Origin: Metarhizium brunneum
Lineage: Eukaryota; Ascomycota; Sordariomycetes; Hypocreales; Clavicipitaceae
Direction: 5' to 3'
DNA: 64,000 nucleotides
Assembly: GCF_013426205.1 (NCBI RefSeq)
Contig: NC_089423.1
Span: forward strand, 3,844,001-3,908,000
Shown: positions 46,626 to 58,458 of the stretch, piece after piece
Position numbering within the stretch: position 1 is the stretch's first letter
Layout of the letters: the number at the start of each line of letters is the position of its first letter
Position numbers and translations under genes: made by a program
The notes under the pieces: generated by a model
Seen by the model: only the letters and a program-made list of their open reading frames with translations
What the model was told of the DNA's origin: nothing
The model's database searches: none

Positions 46626-47216
46626 TTGGCATCATGGGGAGTTATGGGTATGTTCAATGGGTGGAAAGCTTCTGGTTTTGACTGACTGCCAAGTTTTGAT
46701 CTGGGGCTAACATGATAGCTGCGAAATAGTTGATTTCTTCTTTTTTTTTCTTTTTTAATTGTACACGGACGGTCTGAATATACCATGTGGGGAGTTTGTT
46801 TTACTTGTTACCAGGAGTTTGAGACGTGGCTAGTTTGAAATTGTATCATAGGAGTCATAACATATCAAGCACGAATGGGAGGAAATTGGTCTTTTGATAT
46901 AATGGCATTGCTTGGGTAGGTACATGACCTGAGGCCGGTGCTAGTGGGAGTTGACGTGGCTTTTTCGTACACCGAACATGTAATTCAACTATACGGTGCA
47001 GTTTTCTCTATTTTCCTTTTCCCACCCCCAGGTGTTATGCCGTCTCATATCTGATCCCCCGGCAGTACGGAGACAGTCACCTTGTCCACCGACGGTAAAC
47101 TCTTCCCAAGCACACTGACATCATGTACACACCGTCTGTTGACCTCTCTCCTCTCCATCCCCAGCTGTGCCAATCTAGCCCGCTGCGTTGACACACAAGC
47201 CGTCTAGCCACCGACA
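46626..47216. other. intergenic region between two convergent small membrane protein genes
   Basis: 3' UTR territory; a partial GTACGGAG copy at about 47065. Nothing else recognised. Confidence 0.4.
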
Positions 47217-47513
47217 TTAATGCCGTAGCTGCACCGCCGCAGGGCGAGTCACATCCCCCGTGTCCGGATCCAGCACGTCCAGCACAACTGGGCCAGAATC
47301 AGGGGTGCGGTCGCCTCGTCGACGATGGCGCCGAAACTCGCCGCTCGAGTTTGACGACGGCCGCACTCTACATCCCCCCCGTCGTCCAACAGGGCGCCGC
47401 TGACACCCGTAGTAAGCGAATGCACCTAGGGACACGGCGACGACGCAGCTTACTAGGATGACCATGGCCACGATGCCGCTGGGCATTTCGTCACGGCGGT
47501 CGAGCCTTTTCAT
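47217..47513 (-). CDS. small single-pass membrane protein, hypothetical
   Basis: Single exon of 98 residues from the ATG at 47513; upstream in-frame sequence begins only at a TTG. A short charged N-terminus (MKRLDRRDEMPSG) is followed by one transmembrane helix (about 13-37, IVAMVILVSCVVAVSLGAFA then YYGCQ) and a basic, then acidic tail (RRHRRRGDRTPDSG, LDVLDPDTGDVTR). No family recognised. With its convergent neighbour at 46191-46625 it shares the plan of a short N-terminus, a Gly/Ala/Val-rich helix ending in aromatic residues and a basic flank, but no clear sequence identity. Confidence 0.55.
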   Translation of the reverse strand: MKRLDRRDEMPSGIVAMVILVSCVVAVSLGAFAYYGCQRRPVGRRGGCRVRPSSNSSGEFRRHRRRGDRTPDSGPVVLDVLDPDTGDVTRPAAVQLRH

Positions 47514-49879
47514 TGACACTGGGGGGCTATTTCGGTAAAATTGCTTATGGCGTATTTTTGCCCGAGGATATCGTGGGAAAGAAGGTGACTCGTCGGCGTG
47601 TTTGTTCTTTTTTTGCGGATGCGTGCTTTTTGGTGATGAGGACGGGAATTTACTTTTTACTTTTGAGGGCAAAATGGTGTATCAAGAAAGTGGCGAGAGA
47701 AGAGGGAGCATTTAGATGCTTTACATGAGAGCTACTTATACTATCGCTATATTGCACTTCCGATGAACGATACTTGAATGACGGCGGCTGAAGTGAGCCG
47801 TGTTTGGTCTATAGGTGACAGTCGGATGAACCCCAGAGCTGCATGGTTTGCTGGCAGCAAGCTGCCTTGCAGAGTGAATGTAGTCACCATATATCCCTTT
47901 GATCTGCTTATTTGCCACACGTCGATGGGGATTTTCGCTAATCATGGACGGAGGGGTGCTCCAAACGTAAAGGAAGAATCGTGATGTGGTGTTTCACTTC
48001 TGCATGCGAGGATTGTGTTTGTCCAAACATCGGGACAATTTACATGGAACAGACCCCAGATTTGTGCCTCTCACAACGCAGGGCTTGCTGAGCACATGTT
48101 GTACGTGCTTTGTGTGCACAAATCCCGCCGGCAGGTAAATATGCCCATGTGTTGAGGCTTCGTTATCGCCCGTCGGCCGGATCACGTTCCTCAAGGTATC
48201 ATGTGCGTCGGCAAGTAACACAGCAGGGTGGCCACATGGCGCCCGTCTTGGCCGACAAACCACTTCGTGTTCCGCTCATTGACGCGATCATGGCTGACCA
48301 ACGCCGGGGCCCGGCCTAGCGACGCAAGGACGGCTCTTCACCACACACCAACACCAAGCACCAACCTCGAGCCGCAGCGGCAGAGGCGCCGTTGGATGTG
48401 ACAGGACCTTGATGGCGTCGACACCCTGCACAATAGTCGCCCCGTGCCGGAGTACTCCGTGACGGTTTGCGAACTTTGTTGGTTTGTCAGCCGGCAAACA
48501 CTCACCCTGTTGGTCCCAGGCAGAGGGGCAGAGAGAGCAACAAGGTGCGGGCTAGATGCTCTCCGGCCATAATTTTGGCCGTCGATTGAATTATCCTCCT
48601 CGTTCAATAAGGCCTCAATCTGCTAATCACCAGTCGTTCCAGATGCCATTAGTATTGCACGGAGCTTGCGAATGAGGAGAGCCTGATATCCCGGCGCCCT
48701 GCCAATAATCAAGGCTTCACCTTGGCGTATAAGCCCTCCAGTAAAGAACGGCGTTGAGAGTTTCCCTTGTGCGACATAACGCCCAATGCTTTCCGAAATT
48801 CCGCGAGGCATAGCGGTGGATATTGACCCGGACGGAGGCGCTGAGCAAACTTCGCTAAAAGAGGTACAAGGTCTTATTGATTGATTGGTGCCACAAGTTG
48901 ATTTTCTTCTGGAACCCCCACGCCATGCCCATGGCCCATGGGCCTGTGGCTGACGCCGACGATGTGCTCAGGCTTGTTGGTATCTTGTTTGCATCAGCAA
49001 CTGAACTTACTTGAGTCATAGTGTCAGTTTTTGTTCATCCCGCGGATAATTGATGCCGTGCGGGCTGGTGTCGGTGATGGCTCTTAGGAGAATACCATGA
49101 GCGGATAGAATGATTAGGAGGCCTTACGAGTTCAATGTTGGAGACGGCAAGTCAATTTCCGTGTTAGTGCCCTCTTCGTCATGGATCGCCCCTTCCTTGT
49201 AAATGGCGGGGCAATGTCCGCCCCTCCATGCCCCTCCATCCATCATCACCTTCCAAACCTTCCCCTGCAAGGGCACCGCGCTTTGTTGACGACCCCCACT
49301 TGTCCACCTCGTGCCGACAGGGGGGCTTCTGCCGTTCAACCCAGCTCCTTCCACTTGCGATACTCTTGACCTCTCTGCCCCTCCATGCTTGAGAAGCGCC
49401 ATCATTTGCCGTCATCCCATGTACCGATTTTATCATGATGCGAGTGATTGCCGCAGAGGGTCATCAGGACGTTCGCGAGAGCTGGGTCTCTGGGACTATC
49501 AAACCTTGATCCTCCCACACACATTACGCGCAAATGAGTCACTTGCCGATCCTCCGGGCCAAATTCAATTCTTTGCTTCTCCAGCCCCAGAGCCACCAGA
49601 ACTAACGGAGACAACATGTCGATACACCCGCTGTTAACGTTATTTCCGACCCCAGATGAATTCATAATTCGCATCAGAGGCCACAAAGACGCTTCATCTT
49701 CAAGTGACGTTACGTACCCCATGGAACCTCGGACCCAGAATAATACAGGATGGCGTTTCCCATGGCCACACAATGACCTCCACCAGCACCTTCGGTAAAA
49801 AGGACCAGCACGCCAATTGTAGGCGTATTGATGAATCTTCGTATCCACTTGATGTCGTCCCTCCTTCCCCTCCATTTAA
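47514..49879. other. intergenic region upstream of the aldo-keto reductase gene
   Basis: No gene recognised over 2.4 kb. A perfect CGGAGTACTCCG palindrome lies at 48448-48459. Minus-strand frames such as 49875-49402 show no family features. Confidence 0.45.
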
Positions 49880-51348
49880 ATGGTTCGAATCTCGCTCCTT
49901 GGCCGCACCAGTTGCGTCAACAACCTCTCTTCCTACACCCGAAACCTTGCAATCCGCCCAGTTCATCGTAAACACCTCAGCACAATGTCTTTCGGCAAGA
50001 CCGTCAAGCTCAATTCCGGCCACACCATCCCTCGTGTTGGATACGGTACCTGGCAGGCTGCCCCTGGAGAGGTCGGCAATGGCGTTTACGAGGCGCTCAA
50101 GACCGGCTACCGCCACCTTGACTTGGCCAAAATTTATGGCAACCAGAAGGAGGTTGGTGAGGGCATTAAGCGTGCCTACGCTGAAGTTCCCGGTTTGAAG
50201 CGCGAGGATATCTTTATCACCTCCAAGCTGTGGAACAACAAGCACAGGCCCGAGGACGTTGAGAAGGCGCTGGACGACACTCTGGCTGAGTTGCAGTTGG
50301 ACTACCTCGATGTGAGTTCTGAGCTCTACAAATCGTTCACTGGCTCGACACCTCCAGTCAATTCGCGCTGGTGATATGAGTTGTAACTGGACCGGAGCAG
50401 GAATACCAGTGACTGCCGATGTGCATGCCGATTTGCCGCTAACATGCCCTACTAGCTGTACCTCATTCACTGGCCTGTTGCCTTCAAACCTGGCGAGGAC
50501 AAGTTCCCCAAGGTTGCCAATGGCGAAGTTGACATCGACCGTGGCGTGACCATCTCACAGACCTGGAAGGGTACGAATAGCCAATCAGCTCCCCGTTTGT
50601 CTCTTGCATGAACCATGTGCTAATACGTTACGTGATAACAGCTGTGACTGAGCTCCCCAAGACCAAGACCCGCTCCGTCGGAGTTTCCAACTTCAGCATT
50701 GAGCATGTAAGTCTGTTGATGCTTTGCCAATGGAATCGCTAGACCCGCCATACATTACCAAGGGAAGGCAGAACAATGTTACTGACAACATCCCCCCCTC
50801 CAGCTCGAGGGCGTCATCGCCGCCACTGGCGTCGTCCCCGCCGTCAATCAGATCGAACGTCACCCTCGACTTCCCAACGCCCCCCTGATCGAGTACTGCG
50901 CCAAGAAGAACATCATCATCACCGCTTACTCCGCTTTCGGCAACAACAGCTGGAACGTTCCTCTGCTTGTCAATACCCCCGAAGTCAAGACTATCGCCGA
51001 CCGTCTCGGCGCTGCTCAGGGCAAGACCGTCACCGCCGCCCAAGTCATCATCGCCTGGTCGGTCCTCGGCAACCACACTGTCATTCCTAAATCCGTCACT
51101 CCTTCTCGCATTCGTGAGAATTTCCAGGAAGTCGAGCTTGATGAGCAGGCCATCCAGGACCTCAAGAAGCTTGGCGAGACTCCTCAGCGCTTCAACGTTC
51201 CTACTACTTGTAAGATACGCAAACCACTGTCATCGGACCAGAAAATGCTAGTTCTAACCACAACCATGTAGACGACCCGAAATGGAACATCAACGTCTTT
51301 GATGATGAGAAGGACAAGAACGCTGCTCTGCAGGTTCTTATCAAGTGA
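49880..51348 (+). CDS. aldo-keto reductase (glycerol dehydrogenase/Gcy1-like) with optional mitochondrial extension
   Basis: Five exons, 49880-50311, 50456-50570, 50642-50706, 50804-51209 and 51272-51348, give 364 residues from the first ATG or 329 from the internal ATG at 49985. The internal start gives the standard family N-terminus ([19 protein letters not shown]). The 35-residue extension ([12 protein letters not shown]..., ...[14 protein letters not shown]) is Arg/Ser-rich, lacks acids and looks like a mitochondrial presequence. Catalytic tetrad: Asp and Tyr in [10 protein letters not shown], Lys in ITSKLWN, His in LYLIHWP. Cofactor region: [24 protein letters not shown]. Family role: NADPH-dependent reduction of aldehydes or keto-sugars (glycerol/glyceraldehyde type). 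The first ATG has a weak -3 base (T), the second a strong one (A), so leaky scanning could give two forms. Confidence 0.92.
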
Positions 51349-51689
51349 GAGTTTCGGATGCCGGACGAATGAAGGAGAACATATAATATACCCCCCAAGG
51401 AGAGTTTTGCCAATATCTAGACACAGAGCGATATGAATTGGATAGACTTCTTGATGAAAACGGGCCCAGTCACGTAACTTATGTTCAACTAAACTACAAA
51501 GTAGGGCACACAAATGCCAACGTTTCATGACCATGGACACCAAGCCCAACAACCCATATGCAGCAAGCAAGACATGCCCAGACGAAGCGCCAGCAATGCA
51601 AGCACACGGACCCGATTTGGGGCCGCCAATTAATTACAATGGTATAAAATACCTCCACGCCGCCATGCAATTCTAAACCAGTTGCCACC
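51349..51689. other. intergenic region between convergent aldo-keto reductase and RAD5 genes
   Basis: 3' UTR territory; nothing else recognised. Confidence 0.4.
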
Positions 51690-54600
51690 TCAGCTAAGAA
51701 GCTCCTTGATGTCCTCTATGCGCTGTAATTTCTTTTCCTCGTCGCTCATCATTCCCAAAGACGTTGCACTTATACCTAGTTAGCAAGGGTGACCGTGGAG
51801 ATCTGGAGCTTCGCAAACCGCGGGCAACTTACATAAATTTCTTCCTGTCCTGTACCCGCAACATGCGCTCTTCCACACTCTGCTTTACAATAAATCGCTT
51901 AACCACCACCTCATCCTCCTGTCCAAGTCTATGTACTCGATCAATAGCTTGCGCCTCTACAGCAAAACTCCACCACGGATCCATCATGAACACTCGTCCT
52001 GCGCTGGTGAGATTCAGGCCGACTCCGCCAGCGCGTAGACTGATGAGGAGGACCGTGAAGCCCTTTCTTTCGGTGAATTCTTCCAGCACCGCGGCTCGCG
52101 CTTTTTGTGCCATGGACCCGTCGAGGCGTAGGAATTTGACGTTGATGCGGGTCAGGGCCGGTTCGATGAGTGATAAGAACGAAGTGAACTGGGAGAATAC
52201 CACCGACTTCATCTGTGGACGCTCTTTACGTAGGACTCGCAACTCGGAAATGAGTGCCGTCACCTTGGCCGACGACTGATTCACACCTAGCCGCTGTAGG
52301 CTCATCCTAGGCTTGGACACCATGTTGATTTCGTCGTCGTGCCGTACAACTTCGAACAAATCCCTCTGGTTGAGGGGTTCGCGGCAGTTAAAGCATCGTG
52401 GTACAGCGCCACGGTCACTTTCATGCTTCATGAAATCCAGTAGGCATTTCCTGCATGCCGAATGCCAGCAGCCAGTGACTGTCTGGTCGTTCATCGGCTC
52501 ATCAAAGCACAGTGGACATTCCTTTTCGGCTTCACTGCGAATTTCCTCGAGAGCGTTTGCTCCATATGTGAAATTGTCTTTGACTGCTTCATCAGTCGTA
52601 GCAGTAAAGTGTGCCACTAGAGTTTCCAAATCCATGTCGTCAGCCAGACCGGTCGCTGCATCAGCGGCAGCACCAGCTTCTACCTCGTCCGCCACGATGT
52701 CTCGATTTCGAACGAGAATAGGGTGGCAGCACGATTGCCGCAGTCGTAAGATCTGTGTATAAATAGTAGTGAATGCTTTCATAACAGTTCCCGCCTCGAC
52801 ATTTCTGGAAAATGTCCGCCTTGCCTGGTTAAAAACGTGATCATATACATCGCGCTCAGGCTTGGACAACTCGACGTCAACAATATCAATCTGCTTGGAA
52901 GGTAGAGGCACAAGTGGCTGGCCGTCTGGCGTCTTCATATCCTTCGTCCTGCGCATTACCAACGGCTCCAATACTGTTTGCACGACGTCCAGCGCCCTCA
53001 TAAAGTCACCGGCTTCAAAGGGCACCGTGATGAATGTCTTCCAGAAAGAAAAGTTGTTCCAAGGTTCCACGCCAAGAAATCGCACCAAACTAAATAGATC
53101 TTCAAGCTTGTTCACTATTGGCGTTCCCGTCAGCACCCATCTGTGATCTGCCGAAATCTCATAACAGGCTCGGGCGGTCTTGGAAGATCTATTTTTGATA
53201 TGGTGGGCTTCGTCAAGGATGACTCGAAAAAACTTTAACGAGAACAAGCCGTTGTGGAATGACTTGTCACCATTCTTGGCTACCAGAGAGCTAAATTCAG
53301 AGAGCACCACGCCGTAGCTGGTGATGACGAGATCGGGTGCTTGGGAAGCATTCGACTCGCTACACAGGGCTTGTAGATTAGTTGTCTTCTCATTGCCGTA
53401 GTAGAGCTCAATTTTCATTGTGCCTTCCTTTGAGGCCTTTTCTGCCTCGCTTTTCCATTGCGACAGGAGCGACATTGGCGCAACGACCAATGTTGTGCAT
53501 GGTGCTGCAAGAGAACTGGATGAGTTTGCCCCCAATCGAGCCAGCTGATTGACACTCGAGATGCCACCATTAGTGAGTCGAGCCTGCAGAGCCGTTTCCG
53601 ATCGATGAGAGTGAACTAGACTAAGCATCTGAATTGTCTTACCCAGGCCCATCTCATCGGCAAGTATTCCACCAAGGCAATGCTGTTCCTGGACTGGAAA
53701 GTCTAGTGATAAATCCCCAGAGTAGGGATTGACGTAGAATTTTGACACTCCTTCAACGTCAGGCAACTGGTTGTCATCAACATCTTTTGTGGGCCAGTCG
53801 TACTCTTCCCAGAGAGGGTGCATGGATGGCTCGCGATTGTTCATCTCGTCTTTTTCCTTTGCCATCATCCAGTGCAAGGATTGCTTTTGGTACGGCCTCA
53901 AGGTCATGGCGAAGCTGTCAGCCGGTTCGGCTTCCGGGGTGTTGAAATCGAAACACTGCGCCTTTTTATACAAAGCATCCAACTGATCTTGCTCAAGTTC
54001 CTCCCCTTCCTCAGTATCTGATGAGTTGGGCACCGATTCCGATTCCTTGCCAGGAACCGCGGCCTTTTTAGCATCGCGTTGCTTCTGCTCGTCCATCTCG
54101 GCAGCCTGAAGCAGTTCCCTCCTTTTATCCTTGGCAGCTGAATTTGCCCGAGTTGGTTGCAAGTTGATTTCTTGAAAAAGTCTTACTAATGCGACCTGAC
54201 GCAAGCGCAATTCCTTCTCATCCGTGGTTTCGCCTCGCTCAAAGATGTTGTTAGGTTGATCGTCGGCAAACCGAAAGCTGCGGTCTTCAAAAGCAGAGCG
54301 TAGCAGCGAACATCTCAGCTGCAAATACACAGTGTCGTTGGTTCGTAGTCGTTCAGGTGCATACACACAGATTCCCTCAAAATGACACACGTCTTGATCA
54401 ATCAATGTCGACACCCAATTCGCCGTCTCTTTGGTCAAGCGACCGATCTCTGTGCCGGATTGATTGGTAAAGCGAACAATCACATCGACGGTTCTCGAAG
54501 CCGCTGTCTTCGGCTTTGGAGAGGGTGAGCTGACAACACCAAGCTTGTTCTTGATTTTGGGCGGTGGCGGGGGTTTAATTTTCTGGCGCTCGATCTTGAC

Positions 54601-55212
54601 GACATCCCCATGCTTCAGCATGTTGCTTCCGCTTCGAGTTGCCCAACCTTCTGCACCAAACGCACCTAAATATCGTTTTCGTGGCAAGGTTCCGAGAGAC
54701 AGAGATGGACTTGTTGTAGACTCCTCGATAGGCGCAGATTGGGCGGTTCGGGAACTGGCCGGCCGCTGGCCGACGGATTCAAGCAATGGCTGTTGTTTGG
54801 TCTGCAACTTCTTGTACGTGCCATCAAAGAACATGTTGACAGCCCTTTCGAGATTGTCGCCACAATTGTTCCGAATGATGTTGAGAACTTCGTTGCTGAC
54901 CTTGTCACCAATGAAGCTTTCGAACATGTCCTTGTCGAAGTTCAAGGTTGTAGACTCGTCCAATTGCACAGAAGTTGGCTGAGGCGACTCTGATTTTATA
55001 TTGGCCGAGCCATTTTCCGAAAGCTCAGCGAGTGCGATGCGCGAATCTGAATCCCTCTTCACGCCCTCGTGGTCCTTGACGTACTCCTTAGCTGACACAG
55101 GCGAAGAACTGTGTCCAGGGCTGAGCAGTATAGGATCAGACGAATTCTCACCTGGGTCTCTGAAGAACCTCCGTTTCTTGAGTGGAGGCTCCTGCGACGC
55201 TCCAGACTCCAT
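51690..55212 (-). CDS. RAD5: DNA repair helicase/ubiquitin ligase Rad5
   Basis: Two exons, 55212-51833 and 51768-51690, give 1152 residues. The short last exon is joined with a TATAAG acceptor, giving KKFIATSLGMMSDEEKK and the end DIKELLS. The N-terminal region has a UBA-like helix (LNIIRNNCGDNLERAVNMFF). A HIRAN domain lies at about 240-330 (VIVRFTNQSGTEIGRL, ICVYAPERLRTNDTVYLQLR). The SNF2 domain includes motif I (GGILADEMGLGKTIQML), DEAHHIKN and LTGTPIVNKLEDLFSL. A RING finger is embedded (CPLCFDEPMNDQTVTGCWH, CRKCLLDFM, RCFNCREPL). The C-terminal helicase shows FLRLDGSMAQKAR, LRAGGVGLNLT and AIDRVHRLGQ. This HIRAN-SNF2-RING order defines Rad5/HLTF: PCNA poly-ubiquitination and fork remodelling in error-free damage tolerance. 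Confidence 0.97.
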
Positions 55213-55701
55213 GATAAAGAGCACTCATTGACAATGCGCAAGTGTCAACAAGCACACGTGGTGTGGAATATGCCGGCACATGTGGTCAAACTTTAAGGCG
55301 GGATGAACCAGTCAGTGGGGAGACGCGCCGCATCTTCACTGTTGCGGGAGGCGCGACAAAGCGTGTCTAGTGGTCATGTGACCGCGTTTGGAACGGTCGC
55401 AGGGGACCCGCAGCCCGCGACATGGGCAGCCCGGGGCAGTCAAGCTCAAGCTAGTACTACTCCGTACGGAGCACAGTAAGGTGTGTACCCAACATCCACC
55501 CCACTTCTAATTTTTTGGGGGGGGCAGCCAGAGGCCATCGCCATAATTACTCCATTCTACTCCGTATCCTTGAAGCAATTGATGGCTAATACAATGCCCT
55601 TCATTGGTCCATGGACTTGTGATCTGTGAGATATTTGGCCTTACCACCGTATCATCACCACAAGCTGGGCCATTGGCCATCAATCTTCTCAGGTACCCTT
55701 T
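55213..55701. promoter_or_regulatory. divergent promoter of RAD5 and the NDUFAF6-like gene
   Basis: A 489-bp shared upstream region. It contains CACGTGGTGTGG (E-box-like) at about 55256 and a CTCCGTACGGAG palindrome at 55460-55471, with TACTCCGTA again at about 55558. Confidence 0.5.
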
Positions 55702-56857
55702 ATGCGCCGCCCCCAAGCCATAGGCGTTAGCCTGAGAAGGTTTGCCCATGGCAGGCCAAACTGTCGTGGATACGTGACAGATGCTGACGTAGAATCCGCA
55801 AGGGCATACTGCTTGAGGCAACTCCAGTATGTGCGCCATGCTTCCTCACCCTCACGTTGGAGTTCTCTGTAGCTGATGCTCTCTCCCCAGGACAAGCGAT
55901 TACGATGCACATCTCATCCGACGGTTTGTACCGTCTCCGGTCCGAGACACCTACGCCGCCCTTAGAGCGCTCAACCTCGAGTTGGTCCGCCTCCCCGAAG
56001 TCGTGTCGAATCCCGTCATCGGCACTCTTCGCATGAAGTTTTGGCATGAGTCTATAGACAAGACTTTCGCCGGAATGCCACCTCGAGAACCAATCTGCAT
56101 TCTGCTACACCAAGCTCTCCAGGGACTGGAAGCTCGAGCCGGCAGCCCGACCAAGAAGTCGATAAAATTTTGGGTATCTCGACTTGTCAAGACGAGAGAA
56201 AAGTACATGGATGGCCGACCGTATCCCAGTCTGGCAGCGTTGGAAGACTATGCCGAAAACACATACTCGACCATGATGTATACGACGTTGGCATCCATAC
56301 CCCTGCGCTCCATGCACGTTGATCACTTGGCTAGCCATATTGGCAAAGCCTGTGGCATAATTGCTGTGCTGCGAGGAATTCCAGTCTTGGCCGCTCCCGG
56401 GCGACCCGTTAAGACTCCCACTGGCGCGGATGCACCTCCGACTCGCGAGCCGTCTCTGTTGCTGCCACTGGACATTATGGCCGAGGAAGGCGTAAAGGAG
56501 GAGGAGGTCTTTCGACAGGGGCCAAGCGCACCCGGGCTGCAGGATGCCGTTTTTAAAGTCGCAACTCGTGCGAATGACCACCTCATTACGGCTCGGGAGA
56601 TGTTGAAGCGGCTAAAGGCCGGCGAAGACCCGGGCCACGAGTTTGAGCACGAAGGAGAGGCTGAGCATATCTATCTGGGGGAAAGCGACACAGCCAAGGA
56701 GATTAGGCAAAGTTTCGGGGTGCTCCTGGAAGCCGTACCAGCTTCCCACTATTTGGAGAACCTGGAAAAGGTTAATTTCGATCCATTTGCCGTGAAGTCT
56801 GGTGGATGGCGATTACCTTGGAGGATCTGGCAGTCATTGTCATCTGAGAGGCTATAA
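55702..56857 (+). CDS. NDUFAF6-like mitochondrial complex I assembly factor (squalene/phytoene synthase fold)
   Basis: Two exons, 55702-55826 and 55891-56857, give 363 residues. The first exon supplies an Arg-rich presequence (MRRPQAIGVSLRRFAHGRPN) and the start of the fold (ESARAYCLRQLQ). Joining it to exon 2 restores the line ...QTSDYDAHLIRRFVPSPVRD, then TYAALRALNLELVRLPEVV. Further family blocks: FWHESIDKTFAGMPPREPIC, LEDYAENTYSTMMYTTLAS, DHLASHIGKACGIIAVLRGI and LLPLDIMAEEGVKEEEVF. The DxxxD prenyl-diphosphate-binding motifs of true squalene/phytoene synthases are absent, as in NDUFAF6. The likely role is complex I assembly in the mitochondrion; the exact orthologue name in fungi is not settled. 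Confidence 0.9.
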
Positions 56858-57393
56858 TGATATGTAACAACATGTAGAATATTGTACATTAATGAGGTGG
56901 AACAAGGACGCTCACCTGATGATATAAATTGGAATAATCGAGTACTTGAGAGACTCTGCCCAGAAAATGTCTCCTAGAGCTACAACACGCAAACTTACCA
57001 ACCTGTTCAGTAGCTGGGAAGCTAAGCTCATTCACAAAACTGACGATGAGCAAAGCGGGAGTCAAGAATGTGTCTTCGCCCATGGTTCACAAGGCCTCCA
57101 GATTAGTCCTCTCGAATAATTGATAAGCAAAGAAAACAAGCTCCCCGATATACAAGCCTTCATCTACAAACCCCATTCATATCACACCAGTACTCGAGCC
57201 CAAGCCCAAGCTCTCCAACACATCATTGGCCCACACCAAATCTCGACAGTGGACCAAGACACACGACATGCACCGGCAAATCCTCGGCCCGACACCCCTG
57301 CTCCAAATTTCGAGATGCGTCCAACACCACAGACCACGGACCGTCATACCATCACCAACTCCTCCTCGACCAAGCATAGATGCGGCCGTCAAG
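56858..57393. other. intergenic region, promoter of bS6m gene
   Basis: No gene recognised. The downstream half is a C/A-rich leader with many CAC and CCA runs before the short first exon of the bS6m gene. Confidence 0.4.
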
Positions 57394-57881
57394 ATGCTCT
57401 ACGAGCTAATAGCAATTGTGCGCCTCTCCTCCCGTCTATCCCCTTCTCCGCAAATCTAACTAAATCCTACAGGTCCGACCAGGCAACCTAGGCGAAGTAA
57501 AGGAGTACGTTTCCAACCCCCGCCAAAAAGAAAGCTCACAACCCGCGCAACGCCAAACATCTGCTAACAAACCCCTCCAGAATCGCCCAAACAGTCGGCT
57601 CCCTCGTCCTTCGAAACGGCGGCGTCGTCCGCGGCCTCGACAACTGGGGCATCTTCTCCCTCCCCAAGCCCATCTCCGTGCACCAAATGAAGCACACACA
57701 CGGGCACTACTTCGTCATGCGGTACGACTCGTCAACCAAGGTCCACCAGAACGTGCGAACGACGCTGCGTCTGGAACCCCGCATGATTCGCTCGGCGCAC
57801 GTGAAGCTCGGCGACGGCAAGCTAAGCACCTTGTCGGGGTTTGGGGAGCCAAAGTGGAGGACCCAAGGCAGCGAGGCGTGA
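57394..57881 (+). CDS. MRP17: mitochondrial ribosomal protein bS6m (yeast Mrp17)
   Basis: Three exons, 57394-57417 (24 nt), 57473-57504 (32 nt) and 57581-57881, give 118 residues: MLYELIAIV-RPGNLGEVKE-IAQTVGSLVL... The two tiny first exons are supported by the S6 fold start (xxYExxxIVRP), which only appears after splicing; the first donor, GTGCGC, is atypical. Then VVRGLDNWGIFSLPKPISVH (loop and beta strand), then HYFVMRYDSSTKVHQNVRTT and LRLEPRMIRSAHVKLGDGKL match the ribosomal S6 RNA-binding fold. It is a component of the mitochondrial small subunit next to mS-type proteins. Typical length for the family. Confidence 0.9.
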
Positions 57882-58458
57882 AGAAGAAAAAAAGAGTGGT
57901 GAATAAGAATAACTGCATTACGACGCGTGGCGGATATGTAAATTGGAGCAGGCAGAGGAGCCTTCTTTACATCTTGTTTGCTGGAAACCATGTACGATAT
58001 TGGGAAGCCTGGTGAATGGCTGGCCGAAATGGCAACTTTTACAACTGAATGCAACCAACCAGGTAATACAAAGGGAGAGCATATACGGACGAATTCTGGA
58101 TATGTGGCTTGTTGCTTATTTTGTTTTGCAATGGATAGCATGTATGTGAACCAAGCATAATAGTGTATAAAATTAGAGGAACCGATAGCCTACATCATAT
58201 CAGGGAAATGAGGGTCAAGTTGCTATTCGTTGATTTCTTGCGTATCAATATTCATGATTTGTTCGTTACGTGTCTATCATAACTCATTTCGGTAACGCAT
58301 CTCATCGCGCTGAACCGAAACGGTGCTTTCTACTAGTGATATATATATGAGGCCGCATTCTCGAGGAGCCCAAATCGCTGGGCCGCGCAGTTTTCACCCC
58401 TTGGCAGCACGACCTCGCTTCAGTATCGAGCAAGAGTCCATCAAGGGCCAGTCGCCCG
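57882..58458. other. intergenic region between convergent MRP17 and DCN1
   Basis: 3' UTR territory of both genes; nothing else recognised. Confidence 0.4.

Noticed and set aside
49881..49897. tRNA B-box-like sequence GGTTCGAATCTCG
   Set aside because: No A box, no acceptor or T-stem pairing; it lies in the coding start of the aldo-keto reductase.
49700..50470. 256-codon minus-strand frame
   Set aside because: Antisense to the aldo-keto reductase exon 1 and intron 1; no family features.
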